A program made the translations under genes and the position numbers. Below, one piece after another: positions 50,683 through 59,249 of a stretch of DNA of 64,000 bases. The DNA lies in contig NZ_CP011390.1 in the NCBI RefSeq assembly GCF_001644645.1, positions 3,654,001 through 3,718,000 of the forward strand. Reading direction: 5' to 3'. The notes under the pieces were generated by a model, which was not told the origin of the DNA, did not search any database, and saw nothing but the letters and a program-made list of their open reading frames with translations. How positions within the stretch are numbered: position 1 is the first letter of the stretch; the number at the start of each line of letters is the position of its first letter. The stretch comes from Flavisolibacter tropicus. Its GTDB lineage: Bacteria > Bacteroidota > Bacteroidia > Chitinophagales > Chitinophagaceae.

Positions 50683-52068
50683 ATGAACAAAATGTCGCAT
50701 CGACCTTTTCGTAAAATGCTGCTACTGGCATTGGCAGCCCTGCCCACACTGGGATGGGGACAAACACCTGCATCTACATCCAGCATGCAGGTGCCGGTTA
50801 CTTATTACAAACTGCCTAATGGATTAAAAGTGGTACTGTCGCCCGATAAGACAGCGCCCACCATTGCCGTAGGTGTATATTACAACATTGGCTTTCGCAT
50901 TGAGCCCAAGAACCGCACGGGTTTTGCCCACCTCTTTGAACATATGATGTTCCAGGGTTCAGAGAACTTAGGCAAGATGGAGTTCATTCAACTGGTACAG
51001 AAAAACGGTGGCATCCTAAACGGTTCTACGCGCTTTGATTTTACCAATTATTTTGAAGTGATGCCCGCGCACAAACTGGAAACGGCCCTTTGGGCTGAAG
51101 CAGATCGCATGCGTGGCTTGAAGATCACCCAGGAAAACCTCACCAACCAACAAGGTGTGGTAAAGAATGAAGTAAAGGTAAACGTGCTCAACCAGCCCTA
51201 TGGTGGCTTCCCCTGGCTAGACATGCCGCAATACGCCAACAAGAACTGGTATAATGCCCACAACTTCTATGGCGATCTGAAAGACCTGGACTCCGCTAAG
51301 CTGGGAGATGTAGATGCCTTCTTCAAAACCTTCTATGCACCGAATAATGCGGTACTGGTGGTATCGGGCGATTTTGAAGTGCCTGCTGCCCGCCAGATGG
51401 TGGATAAGTACTTCAGCAAGATCGCTTCTTCTCAATTACCACCACCACCAGACCTGACAGAGCCCAAGCAAACGGCCGAACAACGCTTTGTAAAAGAAGA
51501 CAAGCTGGCCAAAAAGCCCGCTATTGCGGTGGCTTATAAAATGCCAGCCCGCAATACACCCGAGTACTTTGCTATGGGAATTATTGACCAGATTTTGGTA
51601 CAAGGCCAGGATAGCCGTCTTTACCAGCAACTGGTACAAACCAAGGGTTACACAAATAGTGTAAGCGGAGGAATCAACTTTGCCCTGGGCAATATGTACG
51701 ATTACAACGGGCCCATGCTATGGATGTCTAACCTGATTTATGATTCTACGTTAGCGCCCGACTCCATCATAGCCGAATACGATAAGGCCATTGCCAACCT
51801 GGCCAATGTTACCAACGAAGACCTGCAGATGGCGCTTGTGAAAATCCGTTCTGGCTTGTATGATGCTATGGGTGGCAATTTTGGTATTGGTAAGGTTAAC
51901 CTGCTGGCTTGCTTCGCCCTGTTTGATAATGATCCTAATCGCATCAACAACCTGGAGAATGAGTTCAAGAAGGTAACGCCCGAGCTTATACGTCGCACGG
52001 TTCAAAACTACCTGACACCTACCAACCGAACCATTTTGATTATTGACCCTAAAGCACCCAAAGCATGA
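50683..52068 (+). CDS. M16 metallopeptidase, catalytic subunit
   Basis: From the ATG at 50683 the 461-residue protein has a signal peptide (FRKMLLLALAALPTLGWGQ) and the inverted zinc motif HLFEH (about residues 83-87), with the third ligand Glu about 75 residues on (VKNEVKVN). Strand YYKLPNGLKVVLSPDKTAPT is typical of pitrilysin-fold domains. It should be a periplasmic peptide-degrading or processing enzyme. The next gene overlaps it by four bases (ATGA) and encodes a second M16 protein without the zinc motif, so the two probably form a heterodimer. Confidence 0.92.
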   Translation: MNKMSHRPFRKMLLLALAALPTLGWGQTPASTSSMQVPVTYYKLPNGLKVVLSPDKTAPTIAVGVYYNIGFRIEPKNRTGFAHLFEHMMFQGSENLGKMEFIQLVQKNGGILNGSTRFDFTNYFEVMPAHKLETALWAEADRMRGLKITQENLTNQQGVVKNEVKVNVLNQPYGGFPWLDMPQYANKNWYNAHNFYGDLKDLDSAKLGDVDAFFKTFYAPNNAVLVVSGDFEVPAARQMVDKYFSKIASSQLPPPPDLTEPKQTAEQRFVKEDKLAKKPAIAVAYKMPARNTPEYFAMGIIDQILVQGQDSRLYQQLVQTKGYTNSVSGGINFALGNMYDYNGPMLWMSNLIYDSTLAPDSIIAEYDKAIANLANVTNEDLQMALVKIRSGLYDAMGGNFGIGKVNLLACFALFDNDPNRINNLENEFKKVTPELIRRTVQNYLTPTNRTILIIDPKAPKA

Positions 52069-53456
52069 GAAAAAACATCATCTATATCATAACGGCTTTT
52101 TGTATAGCTATCGCTCAACCGGCAATAGCTCAAAAGCAAACACCGCCGGCAGGTGGCAAGGCCAAGGACTTTAAGCTGCCCGCCAAAAAGACCCAGTCGT
52201 ATGCCAATGGCCTAAAGAGCACTACGATCCCTTATGGCATTATTCCCAAGGCCACTATTAGCCTGATCATCAAAACCGGCAATGTGCATGAAGGGCCTAA
52301 CCAGGTATGGCTGGCCGATCTGACTGGCCGTATGCTGCGCGAGGGCACTGCCAATGCCGACTTTGCAGCCTTGTCTAAAAAAGTAGCCATGATGGGCGGT
52401 AGTCTTAACGTTAGTGTTGGGCCTACTCAAACCACTATTTCCGGGTCGGTGCTATCGGAATACGCCCCAGAGTTTATCCGCCTCATTTCAGGCCTGGTAC
52501 AGCAACCCGCCTTCCCGGCTTCTGAAATCGAACGCCTGAAGGGCAACATGAAGCGTCAGCTAGTGACACAAAAAGCCTCTCCACAATCACAGGCCCAGGA
52601 GCAGTTTATGCAGGCCATTTACAAAGACCATCCTTACGGCCGCATCTATCCTACAGAAGAAATGATCAACAGCTATACGGTAGACATGGTGAAGGATTTT
52701 TATGAAAAGAATTTTGGCGCCAGGCGTTCGGTGATCTACGTAGCCGGTAAGTTTGATGAAAGTGCTGTAGCATCAGCCATCAACAGCTCCTTATCAAAAT
52801 GGAAGGAAGGGCCGGAAGTAAGCTATCCACCTGTAAATCTGTCGCCGGTAGTGGACACGTTGTTGGTAGACCGCAAGGGCGCACCGCAAACCACCCTTAT
52901 GGTGGGTATGCCGGTTATAACACCTACCAATAAAGACTATGTACCACTGTTAGTGACCAACTCCTTGTTAGGCGGCTCGTTTGGATCACGCATTACATCC
53001 AACATTCGCGAGAATAAGGGTTACACCTATTCGCCTTTCAGCACTATTCAGAACCGTAAAGGCAGCGCCCTGTGGTTTGAGCAGGCCGATATTACCAGTG
53101 AGCACACGGTAGATGCGCTAAATGAAATAGAAAAGGAGATCAAGCGCCTGCAAATGGAAGCACCCACCAAGGAAGAGTTAGCAGGTATTCAAAACTATGA
53201 AGCGGGCATTTTTGTACTACAAAACTCTACGCCCAACGGTATCATTGGTCAGCTAAACTTCCTGGACTTGTATGGCCTGGATGACAGTTACCTGAACAAC
53301 CTGGTGAAGAACATTTATGCGGTTACACCCGAGAAGGTATCAGAAACCGCTAAGAAATATGTTCAGTACGATAAAATGACCAAGGTGATGATTGGTGATA
53401 AAGAAGCTGTTCAGCAGCAAATTGAAAAGCAAAAGGCGATGAAGAAGACGTTTTAA
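52065..53456 (+). CDS. M16 family protein, non-catalytic partner
   Basis: The 463-residue protein has a signal peptide (MRKNIIYIITAFCIAIAQPAIAQ) and the M16 fold (AKKTQSYANGLKSTTIPYGIIPKATISLIIKTGN). At the place of HxxEH it reads WLADLTGRMLREG, so zinc is probably not bound. It keeps the R/Y substrate-binding segment typical of the inactive subunit (FGSRITSNIRENKGYTYSPFST). It overlaps the catalytic subunit gene by four bases and is followed by a GCACTCC-family terminator. Confidence 0.9.
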   Translation: MRKNIIYIITAFCIAIAQPAIAQKQTPPAGGKAKDFKLPAKKTQSYANGLKSTTIPYGIIPKATISLIIKTGNVHEGPNQVWLADLTGRMLREGTANADFAALSKKVAMMGGSLNVSVGPTQTTISGSVLSEYAPEFIRLISGLVQQPAFPASEIERLKGNMKRQLVTQKASPQSQAQEQFMQAIYKDHPYGRIYPTEEMINSYTVDMVKDFYEKNFGARRSVIYVAGKFDESAVASAINSSLSKWKEGPEVSYPPVNLSPVVDTLLVDRKGAPQTTLMVGMPVITPTNKDYVPLLVTNSLLGGSFGSRITSNIRENKGYTYSPFSTIQNRKGSALWFEQADITSEHTVDALNEIEKEIKRLQMEAPTKEELAGIQNYEAGIFVLQNSTPNGIIGQLNFLDLYGLDDSYLNNLVKNIYAVTPEKVSETAKKYVQYDKMTKVMIGDKEAVQQQIEKQKAMKKTF

Positions 53457-53771
53457 GGGTAGAGATCATGAAACGTCAAACGTGAGACGTGAAAGGAAGG
53501 CTGCAAGCTACAAGCTGCACGCTTCAAGCCAACAGCCAACTTCTTTTTAAAAGAAAAGCACTCCTTAGGCGGAGTGCTTTTCTTTTATAGACAGTTTTTC
53601 TTGGCGTCTACTAACCTTAGCGCCTTTGCGTGAAACCTACCTTGTGAACTTATCAACTTGTTAACCTGTCAACAATCATCAGCTAATTCTTTTTTCATTG
53701 GCAACCTTTCCTCCTTCCCACATCTGCTTGGCATGAGTTTTCATGAGGTTGAGCTAATACAATCAACAGCT
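53457..53771. other. Intergenic repeat mosaic with terminator
   Basis: The gap holds CGTCAAACGTGAGACGTGAA (53474 onward), GCTGCACGCTTCAAGCC (about 53512), the terminator hairpin at 53549-53586 and a TTGTTAACCTGTCAAC module (about 53657). The same modules occur at 31710-31771, 6771 and 63110. Confidence 0.65.
53549..53586 (+). terminator. GCACTCC-family terminator of the M16 operon
   Basis: AAAAGAAAAGCACTCC pairs perfectly with GGAGTGCTTTTCTTTT (16 bp) around loop TTAGGC. The other 16-bp copy (56387) has AAAGGAAAAGCACTCC with the matching CCTTT change, so the arms co-vary. Confidence 0.9.
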
Positions 53772-54701
53772 ATGAAGAAGATGCTACTCCTTTGCTGCCT
53801 GCTTTACGCCGGGCTTCTAATGGCCCAGGATACCACTGTAAGAGACCTTAGAAAGCAGACGGAACGAACTATTAAAAAAGACTCTGCAGATACCACCAAT
53901 TGGGTTTGGAAAACAGGTGGTCTTTATACATTGACTGTCTCACAAGGTTCCTTGAGCAACTGGGCAGCCGGGGGCGACGACTTCACCCTTTCTCTCAATA
54001 CAATACTCAGCCTGTTTGCCTTTTACCGCAAGGACAGGCACAATTGGGATAACACACTGGACTTTGCTTATGGGTTTGTGCGTACCACCAGTACCGGCAG
54101 CCGTAAAAATGATGACCGTCTTGACCTGTTGTCCAAATACGGTTATGCCATTGCACCCAAGTGGAACATTGCAACTCTTTTTAATTTTCGTACGCAGAGC
54201 TTTAAAGGTTACCAATTTCATAGCGATAATACCAAAACACTTATTTCTAACTTTTTATCGCCCGGTTATGTACTGTTCAGCATAGGTATGGATTACCGGC
54301 CCAATCAATGGCTATCTGTCTATCTTTCTCCCATCACCACCCGCTGGGTTATTGTAAAAGATGATAGCTTATCTCAAAAGGGACTGTATGGAGTACCTGC
54401 CGGCAAACACAGCCATAATGAAATTGGCGCTTTTGTAACAGCCTCTTTTCTTAAGGACCTGGCAAAGAACATCACCTATAAGGGGCGCCTGGACTTGTTT
54501 AGTAACTATAAACACAATCCGCAGAATATAGACATCACTATGACCAATATATTGGCCATTAAACTCTGGAAGTCGCTGGCCCTTACCTGGAATGTAGACA
54601 TCGTCTACGATGATGACACCCGCATATTTGGCCCTAATGGCACATCAGCCCGCACGCAGTTCAAGTCGCTGGTAGGCGTAGGCCTGGCCCTTCGCTTTTA
54701 A
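53772..54701 (+). CDS. DUF3078 outer-membrane beta-barrel protein
   Basis: From the ATG at 53772 the 309-residue protein has a signal peptide (MKKMLLLCCLLYAGLLMAQ). A short periplasmic segment is followed by the DUF3078 barrel (WKTGGLYTLTVSQGSLSNWAAGGDDFTLSLNTILSLFA..., DNTLDFAYGFVR). It alternates aromatic-rich strands to the C-terminal LVGVGLALRF, with the Phe terminus typical of outer-membrane barrels. It is probably a porin-like or envelope protein of unknown cargo. A longer frame to 53658 is not supported. Confidence 0.88.
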   Translation: MKKMLLLCCLLYAGLLMAQDTTVRDLRKQTERTIKKDSADTTNWVWKTGGLYTLTVSQGSLSNWAAGGDDFTLSLNTILSLFAFYRKDRHNWDNTLDFAYGFVRTTSTGSRKNDDRLDLLSKYGYAIAPKWNIATLFNFRTQSFKGYQFHSDNTKTLISNFLSPGYVLFSIGMDYRPNQWLSVYLSPITTRWVIVKDDSLSQKGLYGVPAGKHSHNEIGAFVTASFLKDLAKNITYKGRLDLFSNYKHNPQNIDITMTNILAIKLWKSLALTWNVDIVYDDDTRIFGPNGTSARTQFKSLVGVGLALRF

Positions 54702-54828
54702 TTGGCGACAGTTATAAACTATTGTTTGTACCTTATTTCTTTCTATCAGCGCGATAGAAAAGGCACCCTATTTGTAATCCCTTCCTTCTTGAATGATTTG
54801 TGTGATCATAGGGCAAAACGTTTATAGT

Positions 54829-55788
54829 ATGAACCGGTATGTAATAGCAGCCTTTGTAATTGTGGTTCTTATGATTCCCGTGAGCTTTTTCTGGCACGAC
54901 CTGCAGCGGGTTTTTGGAAACAAGCTTCCCGTAGTAGAAGCTGGTATGAATGGTGACCAGCCAAAGAAGGATAAAAAAGAGAAGAAGAAAAAGGAAGACA
55001 AAAAAGAAGAGAAAACAGCAGAGGCGCCACCGTCTACCAATGTACTCGTTACCCAAAAATGGAGCATGCCAAAAGAGCTGACCGAAATATCAGGTATGGC
55101 CTTTCTTGGTAACAACCAGTTTGCCTGTATTCAGGATGAAGACGGTAGTATTTTTATTTATAATACGGCCACCAATAAAGTGGATAAAGAAATTCCCTTT
55201 GGTAAACATGGTGATTATGAAGGCATTGCCGTAGTAGGTAGTACGGCATATGTATTGCGCTCAGATGGAACCCTGTTTGAGGTGACGAACTATTTAGGAA
55301 ACAATCCTTCGACACAGAAGTATAAAACTTCCCTCACCTCCCAGCAAGATGTAGAGGGGTTGTGTTATGATAAAAACAACAACCGCTTGTTGTTAGCCAT
55401 TAAAGGCATCGACTCTCACTCCAACGACTATAAAGGCATTTATGCTTTCAATCTTTCTACCAAACAGTTAGCCCCAAATCCTGTTTACAAGATCGATCTA
55501 AACGACAAGATCTGGGATGACCTAAAAGAAAAGAAAGCCCAGCACCGCATGCAGCCTTCCGATATTGCCATTCACCCCACCACCGGCGATCTGTATCTTG
55601 TAGACGGCCCAAGGCCCAAGCTGTTGGTCATGGACACCCAAGGCCATCTTAAAAGAGTATATAACATTTCCAGAGCTGACTTCAAGCAGCCTGAAGGTCT
55701 GTCTTTTACACCTGCGGGCGAGCTCTACATATCCAGTGAAGGAGTGGAGGGTGCGGGGGTGCTGGCGAGGGTGGAGATAGAGAACTAG
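54829..55788 (+). CDS. SdiA-regulated-type beta-propeller protein
   Basis: From the ATG at 54829 the 319-residue protein has an N-terminal hydrophobic anchor (about 4-23) and a strongly basic/acidic linker (KKDKKEKKKKEDKKEEK). A SdiA-regulated (YjiK-like) beta-propeller domain follows: LTEISGMAFLGNNQFACIQDEDGSIFIY, GDYEGIAVVG, DVEGLCYDKNNNRLLLAIKG, PEGLSFTPAGELYISSEG. It is likely periplasmic and membrane-tethered. The function is unknown. Confidence 0.88.
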   Translation: MNRYVIAAFVIVVLMIPVSFFWHDLQRVFGNKLPVVEAGMNGDQPKKDKKEKKKKEDKKEEKTAEAPPSTNVLVTQKWSMPKELTEISGMAFLGNNQFACIQDEDGSIFIYNTATNKVDKEIPFGKHGDYEGIAVVGSTAYVLRSDGTLFEVTNYLGNNPSTQKYKTSLTSQQDVEGLCYDKNNNRLLLAIKGIDSHSNDYKGIYAFNLSTKQLAPNPVYKIDLNDKIWDDLKEKKAQHRMQPSDIAIHPTTGDLYLVDGPRPKLLVMDTQGHLKRVYNISRADFKQPEGLSFTPAGELYISSEGVEGAGVLARVEIEN

Positions 55789-55813
55789 GATTTTCAGGAA
55801 GGGAAGGGAATGA

Positions 55814-55900
55814 TGAACAAGGAACAAGGAATGATGAATATAGAAGGGAGGAAATGTTCAATGCTCAACTTTCAATACTCAATGTTCAATGAAGAGAGAT
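55814..55900. repeat. 87-bp direct repeat, copy 1
   Basis: It starts TGAACAAGGAACAAGG and ends GAAGAGAGAT. It is identical to 56291-56377, 477 bases away. Its first part recurs alone at 57658 and 63190. Confidence 0.85.
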
Positions 55901-56290
55901 AGAATTGGGAATTAGGGATTTGGAATTCGGAGGGAAAAGAGAGAAATTGTCAATGCTCTAGTATCAATGTTCAGGGTATAAGGGAGAAAAGAACTTGCTC
56001 TACAGGCAAGGGTTTTGTATCTTTAAGCTTCTTCTTTTAGGGCATCTTCAGCCTTTCTTATTCCACTTTTCTTTACTATTTATATGTGTTTATAGCAATG
56101 AACGGACGGCGGCATACGGCTCTAGGTACGGGTGAGGTAGGGCCAAGGATCGGCCGAGGTACGGGTGAGATACGGAGTTAAGTAGGCTCCCATACGGAGT
56201 AACCTAGTATTCTATACGGAGTAACCATGAAGGGACAGAGGAGGAGTAATGAAGGAACAGAGGAGTAGCAGGCAAGGAACAAGGGAATAA

Positions 56291-56377
56291 TGAACAAGGA
56301 ACAAGGAATGATGAATATAGAAGGGAGGAAATGTTCAATGCTCAACTTTCAATACTCAATGTTCAATGAAGAGAGAT
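56291..56377. repeat. 87-bp direct repeat, copy 2
   Basis: It is identical to 55814-55900. It is followed after 9 bases by the GCACTCC terminator hairpin. Confidence 0.85.
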
Positions 56378-56386
56378 GGAATTGAT

Positions 56387-56425
56387 AAAGGAAAAGCACT
56401 CCACTTAACGGAGTGCTTTTCCTTT
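56387..56425 (+). terminator. GCACTCC-family terminator
   Basis: AAAGGAAAAGCACTCC pairs with GGAGTGCTTTTCCTTT (16 bp) with a 7-base loop. It lies about 600 bases after the SdiA-regulated-type gene, so it is too far to be a simple gene-end terminator. Confidence 0.85.
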
Positions 56426-56667
56426 TTAGAGATTTACTTTTTTCATCACTCTTTTAAATCCTGTTAATCCTACTAATCCAAACCAATCCGCGGTCCTCGT
56501 TTTCTCCTTTGCTCTGTGCGACACTATCTAGTGCGAAGCGCTCTTCTTAGCGGCTTATAGAGCCGGCTGAGCAGCAATTAATCCATTTCTTTTAGCAGTT
56601 CATGCGGGGTGGAATTGTAAAGCACCTATTCCCATGACTAATTTTCCGCATACGAAACAAACTGTCT

Positions 56668-57621
56668 ATGATCCTTAAGATTTTGAAATGGACGGGTATC
56701 ATTATCCTGATCCTTGTTTTAGGAGCCACCCTTACGGTAGCCCTTCGCCAGCACCTCACTTACGAACGCCCTTATCCGAATATCAAAGCCTCTACCGATC
56801 CGGCTATTATTGCTAAGGGTAAACATATTGTGCTGGGCCCTGGCCATTGTGCCGACTGCCATAGTAAGGTGAAGAATGTGGATTCTGTTTTAAAGGTGGG
56901 TGGGGAAGTGCCCCTAACGGGTGGCAATACCTTTGACCTGCCCTTTGGTGTGTTTTACACACGTAACCTGACACCGGATAAAGAAACCGGTATTGGCAAC
57001 CTGACCGATGGGGAGATAGCCCGGGTATTGCGTTATAGTGTGAAGAAAAATGGCGAAGCGGTGTTACCTTTCATGCAAGCCCAGAATTTCAGCGATGCTG
57101 ATATTACAGCCGTTATTTCTTACCTACGCTCGCTAAAGCCTATCTCTAATAAAGTACCTGATCACGATTACAACATAATGGGAAGAGTGATCAAGGCCTT
57201 TATGCTGAAGCCGCAAGGTCCTACCGAACCGGTGCGCACCGACTTGAAAGCCGATTCATCAATTGAATATGGCCGCTATATGGTAATGGCTGTGGCCAAC
57301 TGTAATGAGTGCCACACCAAGCGAGATGAGATTGGCAACTATGTAGGTAAGCCCATGGCGGGTGGTGGCCCATTTGTAGAAGAAGGCAAAACCACACTTA
57401 CACCTCCCAATCTTACGCCACACCCAACCAGCCGCATTTATGGCTGGACAGAGCAAAACTTTATTGACCGCTTCCGCATGGGTCGTGTTATACAACATAG
57501 CCATATGCCTTGGGAGTCATTTGGTCGCATGAGCGATACTGAGTTGAAGGCGATTTATAACTATCTGAAAAGTTTGCCGCCAACCCCGACGGAGGAAGCT
57601 AAGAGCACCCCGGGTACCTAA
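56668..57621 (+). CDS. Membrane-anchored diheme cytochrome c
   Basis: The 317-residue protein has an N-terminal membrane helix (WTGIIILILVLGATLTVAL) and two c-type heme motifs: GHCADCHSK (about 58-63) and ANCNECHTK (about 212-217). Axial Met candidates are MQAQNF and MPWESFGRM. Two cytochrome c domains of about 130 residues each match the cytochrome subunit of membrane-bound alcohol or aldehyde dehydrogenases. It may accept electrons from a periplasmic dehydrogenase, but none is adjacent. The alcohol dehydrogenase at 57859 is a cytoplasmic NAD-type enzyme. Confidence 0.92.
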   Translation: MILKILKWTGIIILILVLGATLTVALRQHLTYERPYPNIKASTDPAIIAKGKHIVLGPGHCADCHSKVKNVDSVLKVGGEVPLTGGNTFDLPFGVFYTRNLTPDKETGIGNLTDGEIARVLRYSVKKNGEAVLPFMQAQNFSDADITAVISYLRSLKPISNKVPDHDYNIMGRVIKAFMLKPQGPTEPVRTDLKADSSIEYGRYMVMAVANCNECHTKRDEIGNYVGKPMAGGGPFVEEGKTTLTPPNLTPHPTSRIYGWTEQNFIDRFRMGRVIQHSHMPWESFGRMSDTELKAIYNYLKSLPPTPTEEAKSTPGT

Positions 57622-57779
57622 AGGGGAGCACCAGCGCGGCGAAGGCCAGGCAGAATATTGAACAAGGAACAAGGAATGATGAATAATGAGTGATGCGTAA
57701 GGAGTAATGAGAGAGGGAATGTTCAATGGAGAAGTAAGAAAACAAAAAGCACTCCATAACTAGATGTCCATATGTAAAC

Positions 57780-57805
57780 AGCAGCCCTGTCTATAGGGCT
57801 GCTTT
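57780..57805 (+). terminator. Terminator after the cytochrome gene
   Basis: AGCAGCCCT pairs with AGGGCTGCT around GTCTAT and is followed by TTATTAT. About 30 bases upstream is a lone AAAAAGCACTCC half of the dispersed hairpin, as if the family member had been replaced. Confidence 0.85.
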
Positions 57806-57858
57806 ATTATGGTGGCAGGCATTCACAAAATTGCTAGTTTCTTTAGAGCGCTCATACT

Positions 57859-58962
57859 CTACCTAGACAATTCCTCTTTCTTTTCTCCGCTCACAGCCTT
57901 ATGTATGGTCACCCCTTCAGCCTCTATGATAACTTTAAGCGCTTTTTCTGTTCCTGCATTCCCAAACACGTTGTATGCATTCAAAATGTCATTCATCTTA
58001 AAACGGTGAGTGATAAGTTTCTTGGGCTCCAGTTTGCCTGATGCCACTGTCTTTAATAACATAGGCGTTGTGTATGTGCTAACCAATCCTGTAGTCATTG
58101 TTATGTTTTTTATCCATAATTTATCCAGCTGCAGATCTACGCCATGCCCAAATACACCTATAACAGCCAAGTGTCCACCCGGGCGTACAATGCGCTGACA
58201 CACATCGAAGGAAGCCGGCAAACCGACGGCTTCAATTGCCACATCGACACCGTCTTTTGTTTCAACCATAACCCTTTGTACTGGGTCTTCAGTTTCTGAG
58301 TTGATAACATGCGTAGCACCAAATCGTTTTGCAACAGACAGGCGGTTGTTATCCATATCTACCATATAGATCTTGGCAGGAGAATAAAATTGGGCGGTTA
58401 ATAAGGCTGCCAACCCAATAGGACCGGAACCAATAATAGCTATTGTATCGCCGGGCTTCACACGGCCATTTAAAACACCGATTTCATAGCCGGTAGGCAA
58501 GATATCACTCAACATTACCAACGCTTCTTCATCTGATCCAGGAGGGATGTGGTGAAGGCTATTATCTGCATGGGGTATGCATACATATTCTGCTTGTGTG
58601 CCATTGATCAGATGGCCTAAGATCCAGCCTCCGTCTTCACAATGGGCATACATGCCTTTTTTGCAATACTCGCAGGTGCCGTCTGAAGTAATGCAGGAAA
58701 TAAGTACATGGTCACCTTTCTTAAAGTTGCGAACGGCAGTTCCCACTTCTTGTACTATACCTACACCTTCATGTCCTAGTGTTGTTCCGGGTTTCACGTC
58801 GGGCACCTTCCCTTTTATTATGCCTAAGTCGGTGCCACATATCGTAGTCATTGTTATTTTAATCAATGCATCTGTAGGCTTATTGAGTGTTGGAACTGCT
58901 ACTTCTTTTAGTTCTATACTTTCTGGCCCATTGTAGACAAGGGCCCTCATGGTATTTTTCAT
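57859..58962 (-). CDS. Zinc-dependent alcohol dehydrogenase (MDR family)
   Basis: From the ATG at 58962 the 367-residue protein has the MDR features: TTICGTDLGIIKGK (catalytic Cys/Asp region), GHEGVGIVQEVG (zinc-binding His-Glu), a structural Cys cluster (CEYCKKGMYAHC), and a Rossmann NAD site IIGSGPIGLAALL with MVDMDNNR. It probably oxidises alcohols or related polyols with NAD. The longer start at 59022 adds a basic/aromatic stretch without conservation. It is a single gene. Confidence 0.93.
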   Translation of the reverse strand: MKNTMRALVYNGPESIELKEVAVPTLNKPTDALIKITMTTICGTDLGIIKGKVPDVKPGTTLGHEGVGIVQEVGTAVRNFKKGDHVLISCITSDGTCEYCKKGMYAHCEDGGWILGHLINGTQAEYVCIPHADNSLHHIPPGSDEEALVMLSDILPTGYEIGVLNGRVKPGDTIAIIGSGPIGLAALLTAQFYSPAKIYMVDMDNNRLSVAKRFGATHVINSETEDPVQRVMVETKDGVDVAIEAVGLPASFDVCQRIVRPGGHLAVIGVFGHGVDLQLDKLWIKNITMTTGLVSTYTTPMLLKTVASGKLEPKKLITHRFKMNDILNAYNVFGNAGTEKALKVIIEAEGVTIHKAVSGEKKEELSR

Positions 58963-59249
58963 AAGTAAAATTCTTAAGTGGTTATAAAAGAAGAAAAACC
59001 ATTGCGTTCTGCACGGCACCAAGTGTTGGTGTTGAAATAGCTATAATAAGCTGTTCACTGCTTGCCACACTTAGCCTGGCGCAGACTACCTATTTTAAAG
59101 CTTTCTTGTTGAAGTTAGATGTAAGTCAATCGCCCTTTAATGACGGCCGTCACTTATAGACATGACTTCAGTTTATGATTTGACTGAAGCAGTTTAAGGT
59201 TGTTTTAGAAATGCGAGTTCTCATACAGATATGAACCAAGCTTAACTCT

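Larger units (their letters stand above)
55789..56667. other. 879-base intergenic repeat region
   Basis: This long gap has no gene. It contains two perfect 87-bp direct copies (55814-55900 and 56291-56377), a block of degenerate GGTACGGGTGAG and TACGGAGTAACC repeats (about 56125-56230), a GCACTCC terminator (56387-56425) and a CCTGTTAATCC module (56458). Two promoters or RNA genes could be hidden here, but none is clear. Confidence 0.65.

Noticed and set aside
55814..56377. CRISPR array
   Set aside because: Two copies of 87 bp 477 bp apart do not have the regular short-repeat/spacer spacing, and no cas genes are present.
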